Shown: positions 15,784 to 24,833, counted from the stretch's first letter. The stretch: DNA of 64,000 nt from Flavobacterium sp. LC2016-13 (GCF_009707955.1 NZ_WMDQ01000005.1:186001-250000), one strand, 5' to 3'. Numbers and translations: made by a program. Notes: generated by a model not told the origin, from the letters alone.

Positions 15784-16458
15784 TTATTTTCCATTAAAAG
15801 TAGTCATTGTATTTTCTAATCCGGCGGTGCCAAATGTTTTGATAATTTCAGAAGCAACTTCTAAACGTTCCGGCAATTTTGCTTTTTCTTCTTCATCCCA
15901 ATCCCCTAAAACATAATCAATTTGTTGTCCTTTTTTGAACTGATCGCTTATACCAAATCTAAAACGGGTGTATTGTTGTGTATTTAAAACCAGATTGATA
16001 TTTTTAAGTCCGTTATGACCACCGTCACTTCCTTTTGGTTTGATTCGGATCGTGCCAAATGACAGATTTAAATCATCTGTAATGACCAAAATATTCTCTA
16101 ATGGGATATTTTCCTTATCCATCCAGTATTTTACGGCTTTACCACTTAAATTCATGTATGTGTTTGGCTTAAGGAGAAAAAAGGTTCTTCCTTTAAATTT
16201 GTACTCAGCCAAAGCTCCCAATTTTACGGTTTCAAAAGAAAGACTTTCTTTTTTTGCTAAAAAATCCAGCACTTTAAAACCTATATTATGTCTTGTATTT
16301 ACGTATTCGGCTCCAATATTACCAAGTCCTACGATTAAATATTTTTTACTCACGTTTTTTATATTGTTTTTTTGGTGTTCGTGAACCTCCGGTTTCATAT
16401 TGTCTATGTTCTCTTCTTTTTGTGTTGATGAAAACAGTTTTGTTATCCATTTTATCAT
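15784..16458 (-). CDS. pth: Peptidyl-tRNA hydrolase
   Basis: 224 residues from the ATG complement at 16458; the frame is open upstream but that segment is not family-like. Pth releases peptides from peptidyl-tRNA that drops off ribosomes. YLIVGLGNIGAEYVNTRHNIGFK holds the catalytic histidine region (written here in full only as the block near residues 40-62), then TYMNLSGKAV and the DDLNLSFGTIRIKPKGSDGG loop. About 38 extra residues precede the core, a feature of flavobacterial Pth. Confidence 0.92.
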   Translation of the reverse strand: MIKWITKLFSSTQKEENIDNMKPEVHEHQKNNIKNVSKKYLIVGLGNIGAEYVNTRHNIGFKVLDFLAKKESLSFETVKLGALAEYKFKGRTFFLLKPNTYMNLSGKAVKYWMDKENIPLENILVITDDLNLSFGTIRIKPKGSDGGHNGLKNINLVLNTQQYTRFRFGISDQFKKGQQIDYVLGDWDEEEKAKLPERLEVASEIIKTFGTAGLENTMTTFNGK

Positions 16459-16614
16459 GTTTGCAAAAGTATGATTAATTAGAGAATGTGCCAATTGGTT
16501 AATTAGATAATTTATTTTTAACCACGAAGAGCGCAAAAGTTTTTACGTAAAGCTCACTAGGAAAAGCTTTCACGCAGATTTGGCTGATTTGAGCAGATTT
16601 TTATTTTCATTTTT

Positions 16615-16694
16615 CAGACTGAGCGAAGTCGAAGCCTCGCAAAGTAATTGACTTTAGATTGTTGAGCTACTTACGGTCCTTCGACTTCGCTCAG
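16615..16694. repeat. Inverted repeat CTGAGCGAAGTCGAAG / CTTCGACTTCGCTCAG
   Basis: CTGAGCGAAGTCGAAG (16619-16634) and its exact complement CTTCGACTTCGCTCAG (16679-16694) flank 44 bases. TTCGACTTCGCTCAG occurs again at 16913-16927. Confidence 0.8.
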
Positions 16695-16769
16695 ATGACA
16701 AGATTGTGCCAAAACCTTTGCAACTTTGTCGCTCTGAACCTTTGAATCTCTTTTCTCATAAAAACAAAA

Positions 16770-16850
16770 CTCCTGGCCAGCCCTGACAGAAGCGGCATCC
16801 TTTTTACTGCTCCTTTAGCAGTAAAAAGATACAGCGGATGGCAGGAACAT
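16770..16850. repeat. Structured fold-back element with variable-looking central hairpin
   Basis: Outer half-sites GCCAGCCCTGACAGAAGCGG and GATACAGCGGATGGCAGG frame a perfect inner hairpin CTTTTTACTGCT / AGCAGTAAAAAG. I recall the outer frame as recurrent in Flavobacteria, so this is probably one member of a dispersed repeat or structured-RNA family. Confidence 0.5.
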
Positions 16851-16981
16851 GAGGTCTTGAAAAAATTGAGAGTTTCTGCTTCGAAAAAAACTAACCAAAA
16901 ATCACGAGGAGGTTCGACTTCGCTCAGCTTGACATCTTAAAGCTTAGAGTTTTAGAACCTCAGCATCTCAGAACCTCAAAA

Positions 16982-17013
16982 AAAAAGCACCAATCTTTCG
17001 ATTGGTGCTTTTT
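16982..17013 (-). terminator. Terminator of rplY
   Basis: AAAAAGCACCAATC (16982-16995) pairs perfectly with GATTGGTGCTTTTT (17000-17013) around the loop TTTC; T-runs on both sides. It lies 18 bases after the rplY stop. Confidence 0.85.
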
Positions 17014-17031
17014 GTATTGATTTGAAAAAAA

Positions 17032-17643
17032 TTATTTTTTCTTTCCTTTTGCAGGAGCTTTTGCAGCTTTTGCAGCTTCTTGAGCAGCTTTCATAGCAGC
17101 ACGAGAAATTCTTACCTGAGCAACAACAGTGTTCTCCGGGTGCATAATTTTAAATTCTGGAGCACCAACTTTAGTAACATATAATTTGTTACCCATTTCA
17201 AGTGGAGTAATGTCAGCTTCAACAAAATCAGGAAGATCTTTAGGTAAAGCTTTAACTTTTAATTTACGAGTGTTTAAACGTAAAACACCTCCAGCAAGAA
17301 CACCTTTTGATGTACCAACAACTTTTACAGGAACTTCCATAGTGATTTCTTTGTCATCAAATAATTGAAAGAAGTCAATGTGTAAAATTTTGTCAGATAC
17401 TGGGTGAACCTGAATGTCTTGCAAAATTGCATTGAATGATTTTCCTTTTCCAAGCTCAATCACAACTGTGTGTGCATTTGGAGTGTAAACCAAGTTTTTG
17501 AACGCTGCAGCGTCTGCTGAGAAGTGTACTGCCTGATTTCCTCCGTATAACACGCAAGGAACCGCTCCAGCATTACGTAAGGCTTTAGTTGACACTTTGC
17601 CTACGCTTTCTCTTTCTGATCCTTTAATTGTAATCGATTTCAT
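17032..17643 (-). CDS. rplY: Ribosomal protein L25 / general stress protein Ctc
   Basis: 203 residues: the long Ctc form with a 5S-rRNA-binding L25 domain (about 1-95, including [14 protein letters not shown] and [15 protein letters not shown]) and a C-terminal beta domain (about 96-180), ending in an alanine-lysine tail. It binds 5S rRNA in the 50S subunit. It follows prs on the same strand at 121 bases; prs-rplY-pth is a common bacterial order and is kept here. Confidence 0.95.
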   Translation of the reverse strand: MKSITIKGSERESVGKVSTKALRNAGAVPCVLYGGNQAVHFSADAAAFKNLVYTPNAHTVVIELGKGKSFNAILQDIQVHPVSDKILHIDFFQLFDDKEITMEVPVKVVGTSKGVLAGGVLRLNTRKLKVKALPKDLPDFVEADITPLEMGNKLYVTKVGAPEFKIMHPENTVVAQVRISRAAMKAAQEAAKAAKAPAKGKKK

Positions 17644-17698
17644 TGTAAAAAAAATATAGTTATTAATAAATATTCTAATTTGCTGTAAGCTTTAAGCA

Positions 17699-17758
17699 AT
17701 ATGCTTTAGGCTTTTTTGTAATTGTGAAATAGCTTACGGCTTAAAGCCTAAAGCATAT
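17699..17758. repeat. 16-bp inverted repeat between prs and rplY
   Basis: ATATGCTTTAGGCTTT (17699-17714) is exactly matched by its complement at 17743-17758. Related GCTTTAAGC/GCTTAAAGC words flank the arms. It may act as a weak terminator, a processing site or be a dispersed repeat. Confidence 0.75.
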
Positions 17759-17764
17759 AGCCTT

Positions 17765-18706
17765 TTACATTATAAATTTTCCACTGATGGAATTGTTGTG
17801 GTGCACCATGTGCATAACTTCGGCAAAAAGAGGTGCACAACTCACTACTCTGATTTTCTTTGATTCTCTCTTTAACGGAATTGAATCGGTAACTATTAAC
17901 TCGCTTAATTTTGAGTTTTCAATTTTTTCGTAAGCGTTTCCGGATAAAATAGCGTGTGTACAAATTGCTCTAACGCTTAATGCTCCTTTTTCGATCATTA
18001 AATCTGCCGCTTTCGCTAATGTTCCACCCGTATCGATCATGTCGTCTACTAATATTACGTTACGCCCTTTTACTTCACCAATTAGCTCCATAGTGTCGAT
18101 AACGTTGGCTGCTTTTCTTTGTTTGTAACAGATTACTACATCTGATTCCAGAAACTTAGAGTAAGCATATGCTCTTTTTGAACCTCCCATATCCGGAGAT
18201 GCAATTGTTAGATTATCTAATTTTAAACTTTCTACGTATGGTAAAAAGATTGTAGATGCAAATAAATGATCTACTGGTTTTTCGAAAAACCCTTGAATTT
18301 GATCAGCGTGCAAATCCATTGTCATTACTCTTGTCGCTCCTGCAGCATCTAATAAATTAGCTACTAATTTTGCTCCAATCGGAACTCTTGGTTTATCTTT
18401 TCTATCTTGTCTTGCCCAACCAAAATAAGGCATAACAGCTGTAATGTGTCTTGCAGATGCGCGTTTTGCTGCATCAATCATTAATAACAATTCCATCAAA
18501 TTATCAGCAGTTGGAAAAGTTGAGCATACGATAAAAACACGTAATCCTCTGATTGACTCTTCGTAAGATGGTTGAAATTCTCCATCACTGTACGTTGACA
18601 TCGTTACTTTGCCTAGTGGAATTCCGTATTGTTCGGCAATTTTCTCTGCAAGGTAAACACTTTGTGAACAAGCAAAAATTTTAGCTTCTGGTTCTAGGTG
18701 CGACAT
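17765..18706 (-). CDS. prs: Ribose-phosphate pyrophosphokinase
   Basis: 313 residues from the ATG complement at 18706 (MSHLEPEAKIFACSQS). It makes PRPP from ribose 5-phosphate and ATP for purine, pyrimidine and amino-acid synthesis. MTMDLHADQIQGFF is the divalent-cation and ATP region, and VILVDDMIDTGGTLAKAA the PRPP-binding loop near residue 215. Upstream in-frame codons to 18760 are not family-like and sit on a -7 element. Confidence 0.95.
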   Translation of the reverse strand: MSHLEPEAKIFACSQSVYLAEKIAEQYGIPLGKVTMSTYSDGEFQPSYEESIRGLRVFIVCSTFPTADNLMELLLMIDAAKRASARHITAVMPYFGWARQDRKDKPRVPIGAKLVANLLDAAGATRVMTMDLHADQIQGFFEKPVDHLFASTIFLPYVESLKLDNLTIASPDMGGSKRAYAYSKFLESDVVICYKQRKAANVIDTMELIGEVKGRNVILVDDMIDTGGTLAKAADLMIEKGALSVRAICTHAILSGNAYEKIENSKLSELIVTDSIPLKRESKKIRVVSCAPLFAEVMHMVHHNNSISGKFIM

Positions 18707-18757
18707 TATAATTTGTTGTTTTGTAGTTAGTTGTGTGTGCTTCGTTTTAACGAGGTG

Positions 18758-18765
18758 CAAATTTA
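18758..18765 (-). promoter_or_regulatory. -7 element upstream of prs
   Basis: On the minus strand TAAATTTG (perfect TANNTTTG), 52 bases before the prs start. It also argues against the longer prs start at 18760. Confidence 0.5.
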
Positions 18766-18831
18766 GAAAATTTATTGGACACTGAAAGGAAATATTTAAG
18801 TATTTTTAGTAGAAAATTTAATTTTAATTTT

Positions 18832-18839
18832 TACATTTG
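18832..18839 (+). promoter_or_regulatory. -7 element upstream of tRNA-Leu
   Basis: TACATTTG is a perfect TANNTTTG about 97 bases before the tRNA; the -33 element is weak (TTTA at 18804-18807). Confidence 0.45.
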
Positions 18840-18935
18840 CACCGTGTTAAAGGAATAAGCACATTTATGACATCATAATCACTTATTCTATTGCGTTAAA
18901 ATAATTGATTTATTAATTATTTTTTCGTCTGCTAA

Positions 18936-19015
18936 GCCCGGATGGCGGAATTGGTAGACGCGCTGGTCTCAAACACCTGTGGGAAACCGTGCCGGTTCGA
19001 CTCCGGCTCCGGGTA
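18936..19015 (+). tRNA. tRNA-Leu (anticodon CAA)
   Basis: The acceptor stem pairs GCCCGGA with TCCGGGT (one G-T), the D arm has GGCGGAATTGGTAGACGC, the anticodon loop CTCAAAC gives CAA, a long variable arm (TGTGGGAAACCGT) marks a class II tRNA, and the T arm has GCCGGTTCGACTCCGGC. CCA is not encoded. The anticodon stem has one T-T mismatch. It reads UUG codons. Confidence 0.95.
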
Positions 19016-19021
19016 CTTTAA

Positions 19022-19066
19022 AAAACCGTAATAATATTGCAAATCAATATTTTACGGTTTTTTTTT
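19022..19066 (+). terminator. Terminator after tRNA-Leu
   Basis: AAAACCGTAA and AATATTG pair with CAATATT and TTACGGTTTT across a short loop, with one bulged base, followed by a run of T. Confidence 0.8.
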
Positions 19067-19197
19067 ATTTTTAACCACCAAAAGATTTAAAAAGGGTTAT
19101 TATTAAGATGTCAAAAATAATTTAATTCAATTTTATAAAATTAAATGACTATTGAAAAAGACATTTTTTAAAGAAAAGGTTTCAGATCGATTTTTTT

Positions 19198-19608
19198 TTA
19201 AGGAATTGGAATTTGAAAATAGTAATATAGTTCTTCTGCTGTTAATAAACCTGAATTAACAAATGCATCTTTTACCACAACTAAATCACCAGCATCTAGA
19301 ATTCCTAAAAATCTACACATACCATTACCTTCCAAGTCATTTAATTTCTGAACAGAAATTGCATTATGCTCGTCACAAGCAACAAAAGAATCATGACTAA
19401 GAAATCTATTTTTATTTTGAGTAATCGGAATATGTAAAGAAACTAAATGCGGTTTTTTATTAATTATGAATTGATTTATTTTAGAATTTATAAAAGGAGC
19501 ACATACATAAGTACCCAGCAATGTAACTCCAACTATAACAATATACTTATCATGATCAATATGCTGAAAACTTACAGCATAAACCTCTCCAATAGTTGGA
19601 GATATCAC
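19198..19608 (-). CDS. Putative PemK-like toxin partner of the Panacea antitoxin
   Basis: 136 residues with no signal peptide. The start overlaps the end of the antitoxin gene by 4 bases, so the two are translationally coupled. The N-terminal half is beta-rich (GEVYAVSF, KYIVIVGVTLLGTYV) followed by FINSKINQF and FLSHDSFVACDE (69-80); this pattern resembles SH3-fold PemK/MazF-like proteins, which cut RNA, but I cannot see conserved catalytic residues with certainty. Panacea proteins neutralise many unrelated toxins, so position next to one is itself evidence. The toxin role is inferred. Confidence 0.55.
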   Translation of the reverse strand: MISPTIGEVYAVSFQHIDHDKYIVIVGVTLLGTYVCAPFINSKINQFIINKKPHLVSLHIPITQNKNRFLSHDSFVACDEHNAISVQKLNDLEGNGMCRFLGILDAGDLVVVKDAFVNSGLLTAEELYYYFQIPIP

Positions 19609-20162
19609 TTGTCAAAAATTTTTTTTGTTTCAGCTCTATCTTTTAAGTAATGTATGTATTCATCTTCAATCCCTTTTTCTCTTAAGATATTCTCAAAAGA
19701 CAAACCTCTTCCCATAATAGCATTATTCCATGCAAAATCATGAGATTTATCTCTTATAGTAGGGTAGTCAAGAGTTCCATTTTCATCTATTGACATATCC
19801 AAATATCTTAAATCTGTTTTTGAAAGTTGATTTAAATTGGGCTCTAAGTTTGCCTTAATAAAACAATAATGTTCGACACTAAAAAATTTTGAAAACTTTC
19901 CATCAGTATCTTTATAATATCCATTACCTCTAATTGTTTTAAAAATATCATATAGATTTGAAGGAACGGGACCATCTTCCATTTTAATATAATTATCGCC
20001 TGTAATAGGCCTTCCATAATCAGCGAAATGGTTCCTATCAGCAAAATATAGTAACTTAAAAATTTTATGAAAATCTTTACGGTCTATTTTGCTTACAATG
20101 TATAAGACAGCATTAATTGTCTTATCTTCATTGAAATGTATATTTAAATCGTTGTTTATCAC
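19605..20162 (-). CDS. Panacea (SocA/DUF4065) domain antitoxin
   Basis: 185 residues. KIFKLLYFADRNHFADYG (about 33-50), then RPITGDNYIKMEDGPVPSNL (51-70), is the recognisable Panacea/DUF4065 core: a KLLYFAD helix, a YG turn, and the GPVPS motif. This domain, first seen in SocA, serves as a versatile antitoxin for unrelated toxins. The gene is first in a two-gene operon with the small downstream protein. The pair sits in an AT-rich pocket beside tRNA-Leu, consistent with an acquired module, although no flanking repeats were found. Confidence 0.8.
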   Translation of the reverse strand: MINNDLNIHFNEDKTINAVLYIVSKIDRKDFHKIFKLLYFADRNHFADYGRPITGDNYIKMEDGPVPSNLYDIFKTIRGNGYYKDTDGKFSKFFSVEHYCFIKANLEPNLNQLSKTDLRYLDMSIDENGTLDYPTIRDKSHDFAWNNAIMGRGLSFENILREKGIEDEYIHYLKDRAETKKIFDK

Positions 20163-20293
20163 TTTGCAAAGATACGAATTAAATCCATATTTATTAACTT
20201 TTACAGGATGTTATTAACAATTTATAACAATGCTAGACATTAGTTTTTGCTGAAACAACACATAATATTGTTAATATTAATAACACAAAGACT

Positions 20294-20764
20294 TTATGCA
20301 ACCCCACAACTCGCCTCATGCAAAACAGGAAAATTGCAGGAATTAGCAATAAAACACAATTGATTTGCTTTTTCATGAAGTTCTAATGCCAATTGAATTT
20401 GATCAGGATTTGAGATTTTAACTTTCGGATTTAACCGAACCTCAACAAAACGTCCACTTCCGTCTTCAGAAACTTCCAGCGTTGCTTCGGCGTTGTCTGA
20501 ATATTCAATTACTTCTATTTTATTTTGAGAACATACATATAAGTATGACATCATGTGACAGGAAACCAAACTGCTTAAAAGTAAATCTTCGGGATTGTAT
20601 AAAGCGGGATCTCCTTTGAAGGCTTTTGCTGCCGAAACATCTAAAACAGGTTTTCCTTCAATAACGATTTTATGGCTTTTGCTATAGAATTTTGAAGCTG
20701 ATTGTTCGGGATTTGGGTTTGAAGTCCAGTTTACTTCTGCTTTGAATGTGTGTTTGAAAGTCAT
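20294..20764 (-). CDS. OsmC family peroxiredoxin-like protein
   Basis: 156 residues. OsmC/Ohr proteins reduce organic hydroperoxides using two cysteines; here they are in LLSSLVSCHMMSYL (near residue 69) and CFIANSCNFPVLHE near the C-terminus (second cysteine in NSC). The N-terminal strand block and PEDLLLSSLVSCH are typical. It is cytoplasmic and appears monocistronic. Confidence 0.9.
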   Translation of the reverse strand: MTFKHTFKAEVNWTSNPNPEQSASKFYSKSHKIVIEGKPVLDVSAAKAFKGDPALYNPEDLLLSSLVSCHMMSYLYVCSQNKIEVIEYSDNAEATLEVSEDGSGRFVEVRLNPKVKISNPDQIQLALELHEKANQLCFIANSCNFPVLHEASCGVA

Positions 20765-20839
20765 TTTTTGTTTTTTTAGCCACGAATTAAATGAAGTTGA
20801 AATTCATGGCTAAAATAACACAATTCTGTTGATCCAATT

Positions 20840-21718
20840 TTATTTATCCCATTTAGTAAAATCTGAATCTGGTCTTTTAAAAGGTTCTGATAAAAACTTA
20901 TTTGCTATTGCATTAAATACTTCCGGACTTGAAGCCGGAGCAAAATGCGTCTCTCCAGACATAATGCATAATTGTGCTTTAGGTATATTTTCGAAAATTT
21001 CAACGGTATGCTCATTTCTGATTACGTCTCTATCTCCAGCTATTACAAGCACTTTTGCTTTTATTTTTGATAAATCTTTAGTTGCAATATTAGGCTGATA
21101 TGCCAAAAGTCCAGTAAGTTGTTTCAGCAGATTCCAATTCTCACTAGTGTCTTTTTCTTTAATTTTTGAAATAGTCAATTTCCTAAAATTCTGAACATAT
21201 TTTGTCGCCCACGAATAAATAGCTGTAGAATCAGGTCGTAAATTGGCACCCATCGCTATGATTTTCTTTATTTTTGACTTCCCTGAAATCCCCATTTGTA
21301 ATCCAACAATTCCTCCGTCACTCCATCCAATAATACTTATTGAATCTAGTTTTAAGTGATTAACTAATGCTTCAGTATCTTTTGTCATTTGGACAAATGT
21401 TAAAGAATCTGTTTTCAACTCTGATTTGCCTTGTCCTCTACTATCAAGAGCAATAACTCTGTATTTACTTTTAAAATAAGCAATCTGATTTCCCATTGTT
21501 TCAATACTTCCACTATTTCCGTGAATCAATAACAACGGTTCTCCTTTTCCATATTCTTCATAGTAAATTTTAGCTCCATTGAGTTCGACAAACTTTCCGA
21601 CAGCGGTATTGTTACCATAAGGCGTGTCAAATTTAGAATTCATTTGAACCTGAGCACTTGCGATTCCAAATACTGAAGATGTTAATAACAGAAGTAATGC
21701 TTTAATTGGGTTTTTCAT
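20840..21718 (-). CDS. Exported alpha/beta hydrolase
   Basis: 292 residues with a signal peptide ending at FGIASAQ (residue 23). LLLIHGNSGS forms the oxyanion hole, IIGWSDGGIVG is the nucleophile elbow (serine), VIAGDRDVI the acidic residue and SGETHFAP the histidine. The fold is that of esterases and small-molecule hydrolases; the substrate cannot be told. It is a single gene between osmC and the arabinose operon terminator. Confidence 0.88.
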   Translation of the reverse strand: MKNPIKALLLLLTSSVFGIASAQVQMNSKFDTPYGNNTAVGKFVELNGAKIYYEEYGKGEPLLLIHGNSGSIETMGNQIAYFKSKYRVIALDSRGQGKSELKTDSLTFVQMTKDTEALVNHLKLDSISIIGWSDGGIVGLQMGISGKSKIKKIIAMGANLRPDSTAIYSWATKYVQNFRKLTISKIKEKDTSENWNLLKQLTGLLAYQPNIATKDLSKIKAKVLVIAGDRDVIRNEHTVEIFENIPKAQLCIMSGETHFAPASSPEVFNAIANKFLSEPFKRPDSDFTKWDK

Positions 21719-21820
21719 TTACGAATGGTTTTTATAATAGTTATCTTTCAAATATAAGAAAGAATTGAATAAATTAACAAAATCCTTACAAATCATAATG
21801 CATTTTAATAATTACAAATA

Positions 21821-21853
21821 AAAAAACCTCGAAAGCATTGCTTTTCGAGGTTT
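21821..21853 (-). terminator. Terminator of the arabinose operon
   Basis: AAACCTCGAAAGC and GCTTTTCGAGGTTT pair with a single bulge around a short loop, with an A-run on the plus strand giving T's on the minus strand. It lies 37 bases after the mutarotase stop. Confidence 0.8.
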
Positions 21854-21889
21854 CTTAGAGAATTACTAACTAATTAAATAATCCTAAAA

Positions 21890-23074
21890 CTATTTCTGTA
21901 CAGAAAATTTGAAAGTCGTTTTAGTTTTATAATTTTCTCCCGGGTTTAAAACCGTTGTTGGGAAATTTTTCTGATTTGGAGAATCAGGATAATGTTCTGT
22001 TTCTAAACATAATCCGGTTCTGTGTGCGTACGTTTTTCCGTCTCGCGTTGGCAAAGTTCCGTCAAGGAAATTTCCTGAATAAAACTGAATTCCAGGCTCA
22101 TCCGTTGTCATTTCCAAAACTCTTCCGCTTGCTGCGTGATATACTTTTGCAATGATTGTTTTTCCTTTTTCAGGATTGTTCAAAACCCAGCAATGATCGT
22201 ATCCTTTTCCTCTTTCTAATTGTTCGTTTTTAGCTTCGATGTCTTTTCCAATTAATTTTGATTTTCTGAAATCGAAAGGTGTATTGGCAACATCTTCTAG
22301 TTTTCCTGTTGGAATTAAAGTTGCATCAACCGGAACAATTTTATCAGCATTTAAAGTCAATTCGTGATCCAGAATTGTTTTTGTAAAATCGCCGGATAAA
22401 TTGAAATATGAATGTTGTGTTAAATTCACAACCGTTGTTTTATCAGTTGTTGCTTCATACAAAACTTCTAACTGATTATCATTTGTTAATGTATAGGTTA
22501 CAAAAACTTTTAAAGTTCCAGGATAGCCTTCTTCCATATCTTTACTTACATAAGATAATTTTAAAGAAGCTGCATCGCCAGATTTTACCTCATCAGCTTT
22601 CCAGACAACATTAAAATATCCTTGCGGTCCACCGTGCAAAGCATTTGGCGCATTATTTATGGCTAATTGATATTCTTTTCCGTCAAGAGAAAATTTACCT
22701 TTTGCAATTCGGTTTCCGTATCTTCCGATTAAAGCTCCGAAGAAAGGATTTTCTTTTTCATATTGTGCCAAAGAAGTAAATCCGATCACTACATTTTCAG
22801 AAACCCCTCCTTTATTAGGTACTTTCAAATCTGTAATTCTGCCGCCAAAAGTGATAATGTCAACTTCCATTCCATTTTGGTTTTTCAGTTTATAACTCTC
22901 GACTTTTTCTCCTTTCGCAGTAGTTCCGTAATCTGATTTATCGATTGTAACTAAAGCTTTTCCTTCAGTGGCAACTTTTTCTGTGTCAGCTTTTTTATCG
23001 CTTTTACATTGAACTGAAATTATAGCCAAACTCAAAAGGCTTAATCCGAAAACACAACGTTTTAATACATTCAT
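21890..23074 (-). CDS. galM: Lipoprotein aldose 1-epimerase (mutarotase)
   Basis: 394 residues. The N-terminus is a lipoprotein signal with lipobox SVQC (cysteine near 23), so this mutarotase is exported, unlike the one at 29991. It interconverts alpha and beta anomers of aldoses. NALHGGPQGY and LTQHSYFNLSG contain the conserved histidines and LCLETEHYPDSPN the catalytic glutamate. As the last gene of araB-araD-araA-galM it probably acts on arabinose or its oligomers entering the periplasm. Confidence 0.9.
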   Translation of the reverse strand: MNVLKRCVFGLSLLSLAIISVQCKSDKKADTEKVATEGKALVTIDKSDYGTTAKGEKVESYKLKNQNGMEVDIITFGGRITDLKVPNKGGVSENVVIGFTSLAQYEKENPFFGALIGRYGNRIAKGKFSLDGKEYQLAINNAPNALHGGPQGYFNVVWKADEVKSGDAASLKLSYVSKDMEEGYPGTLKVFVTYTLTNDNQLEVLYEATTDKTTVVNLTQHSYFNLSGDFTKTILDHELTLNADKIVPVDATLIPTGKLEDVANTPFDFRKSKLIGKDIEAKNEQLERGKGYDHCWVLNNPEKGKTIIAKVYHAASGRVLEMTTDEPGIQFYSGNFLDGTLPTRDGKTYAHRTGLCLETEHYPDSPNQKNFPTTVLNPGENYKTKTTFKFSVQK

Positions 23075-23094
23075 AAATGGTAATTTTAAGTTAG

Positions 23095-23180
23095 TAAAGT
23101 CTTAAAGTCAAAAGTCTTAAAGTCTGGAATTTCAAAGTTAGGAAAATCTTTAAGACTTTATGACATTAGACTTTTGACTC
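23095..23180. repeat. Fold-back repeat between araA and galM
   Basis: AAAGTCTTAAAG (23096-23107) pairs with CTTTAAGACTTT (23148-23159), and AGTCAAAAGTC (23106-23116) pairs with GACTTTTGACT further on. The two pairs give a long alternative hairpin in the operon mRNA. Confidence 0.7.
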
Positions 23181-23182
23181 AT

Positions 23183-24691
23183 TTAAAGCCCATGTTGAAA
23201 CAAATGGAAATATGCTTCATTAGCATTGATTTTGTCTTTAAACTCTCTTACAGTAGTTTTTTCATCAATAACCAATAATTCGATTCCGGCAATATCTGCG
23301 AAATCTTCCATGTATTCTGTTGTCAAGGACTGACTGTAAACAGTATGATGTGCTCCACCAGCAAGAATCCAAGCTGTTGCAGCGATATCAAGGTTTGGCT
23401 TACAATCCCATAAAACTCTCGCAACCGGTAATTTTGGTAATTCAGCCAATGGTTTTATTGCTTCAACTTCGTTTACAATTAAACGGAAACGAGTTCCCAT
23501 ATCTACTAAAGAAACATTGATTGCATCTCCTGCAGGAGAGTTAAATACCAAACGAGCAGGATCTTCTTTTCCTCCAATTCCTAAAGGATGCACTTCGCAA
23601 GAAGGTTTTCCGTCTGCAATTGATGGGCAAATCTCTAACATGTGCGATCCTAAAACATATGATTTTTGCGGCGTGAAATGATACGTATAATCTTCCATAA
23701 AAGATGTTCCGCCTTCAAGACCAATATTCATTACTTTTAAAGCTCTCACCATTGCAGCCGTTTTCCAGTCTCCTTCTCCACCAAAACCGTAACCATCGGC
23801 CATTAATCTTTGTGTTGCAATTCCCGGTAATTGTTTCCAAACACCAAGGTTTTCAAATGTATCTGTAAAAGCACCAAAACCTCCTTCTTCAAGAAAAGCT
23901 CTTAATCCTAATTCGATTTTTGCAGCTTCAACTAAAGAACTTCTTTGTGCTCCGCCTTCTTTTAAAGAATCCGTTAAAGTATAAGATGATTCGTAAACGG
24001 CTAATAAATCAGCTAATTGTTTGTCTGTTACTTTTTCGATATGTTTCGTAACATCCGAAGAATCGTATCCGTTTACCGAAACGCCAAAACGAATTTGAGC
24101 TTCAACTTTGTCTCCTTCAGTTACGGCAACTTCACGCATATTGTCTCCAATACGAGCGACTTTTAAGTTTTGAAGTTCATCCCAACCTAAAACGACTCTT
24201 GACCAGATCCCTAATTTTTTCTGAACTCTTTCGTCTTCCCAATGTCCAACAACAACTTTACGTTTTTTGCGCATTCTTGACATGATAAAACCAAATTCAC
24301 GATCTCCGTGAGCGGATTGATTCAGGTTCATGAAATCCATGTCGATAGATCCCCACGGAATTTCAGCATTATATTGTGTATGCAAATGACATAATGGTTT
24401 TTTCAAAATACTCAAACCGCCAATCCACATTTTTGCCGGAGAAAAAGTATGCATCCAGGCAATAATTCCGATGCAGTTTTTAGCCGAATTTGCAGCCAAA
24501 CAAACATCTAAAATCTGAGAAGGAGATTTTACCACATCTTTATAAACCACTTTTACCGGAATACTAGATGATGCATCTAATCCTTTTGCAATTATCTGAG
24601 AATGTTCTGCTACTTTTCTAAGTGTTTCTTCACCGTATAATTCCTGGCTTCCTACTACAAACCATACTTCTTTTTGAGATATATCTATCAT
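23183..24691 (-). CDS. araA: L-arabinose isomerase
   Basis: 502 residues, full length. Converts L-arabinose to L-ribulose. The N-terminus [18 protein letters not shown] is diagnostic, and [14 protein letters not shown] with [13 protein letters not shown] supplies active-site and metal-binding residues. It is the third gene of the ara operon. Confidence 0.97.
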   Translation of the reverse strand: MIDISQKEVWFVVGSQELYGEETLRKVAEHSQIIAKGLDASSSIPVKVVYKDVVKSPSQILDVCLAANSAKNCIGIIAWMHTFSPAKMWIGGLSILKKPLCHLHTQYNAEIPWGSIDMDFMNLNQSAHGDREFGFIMSRMRKKRKVVVGHWEDERVQKKLGIWSRVVLGWDELQNLKVARIGDNMREVAVTEGDKVEAQIRFGVSVNGYDSSDVTKHIEKVTDKQLADLLAVYESSYTLTDSLKEGGAQRSSLVEAAKIELGLRAFLEEGGFGAFTDTFENLGVWKQLPGIATQRLMADGYGFGGEGDWKTAAMVRALKVMNIGLEGGTSFMEDYTYHFTPQKSYVLGSHMLEICPSIADGKPSCEVHPLGIGGKEDPARLVFNSPAGDAINVSLVDMGTRFRLIVNEVEAIKPLAELPKLPVARVLWDCKPNLDIAATAWILAGGAHHTVYSQSLTTEYMEDFADIAGIELLVIDEKTTVREFKDKINANEAYFHLFQHGL

Positions 24692-24696
24692 TTTTT

Positions 24697-24833
24697 ATTT
24701 TGTTTCAAGTTTTCTTTGTTTCAAGTTTCAAGTTTGAAATGCGGAAAATCTTATTGTTATATATTATTTTTTGCTTAAAGTTTTATTTATTTGCAGGTTC
24801 AATGTTCAACGTTCCAACAACTTGAAACAAAAT
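24697..24833. repeat. Inverted repeat between araD and araA
   Basis: ATTTTGTTTCAAGTT (24697-24711) has an exact complement at 24819-24833. Further GTTTCAAG/CTTGAAAC and AACCTGAAAC words lie in the 165-base gap. It can form an mRNA stem between the two genes. Confidence 0.75.

Larger units (their letters stand above)
16540..16930. repeat. Cluster of dispersed intergenic repeats between pth and rplY
   Basis: This 570-base gap has no gene. It is built from pieces that look like dispersed flavobacterial repeats: a CACGAAGAGCGCAAAAG segment near 16522, a CACGCAGATTTGGCTGATTT segment near 16571, an inverted pair at 16615/16694, a long imperfect fold-back at 16770-16850, and a third copy of the inverted-pair sequence at 16913-16927. 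Confidence 0.6.

Noticed and set aside
18936..20162. Integrative element inserted at tRNA-Leu
   Set aside because: No duplicate of the tRNA 3' end was seen downstream and no integrase is present; only a two-gene toxin-antitoxin module lies there.
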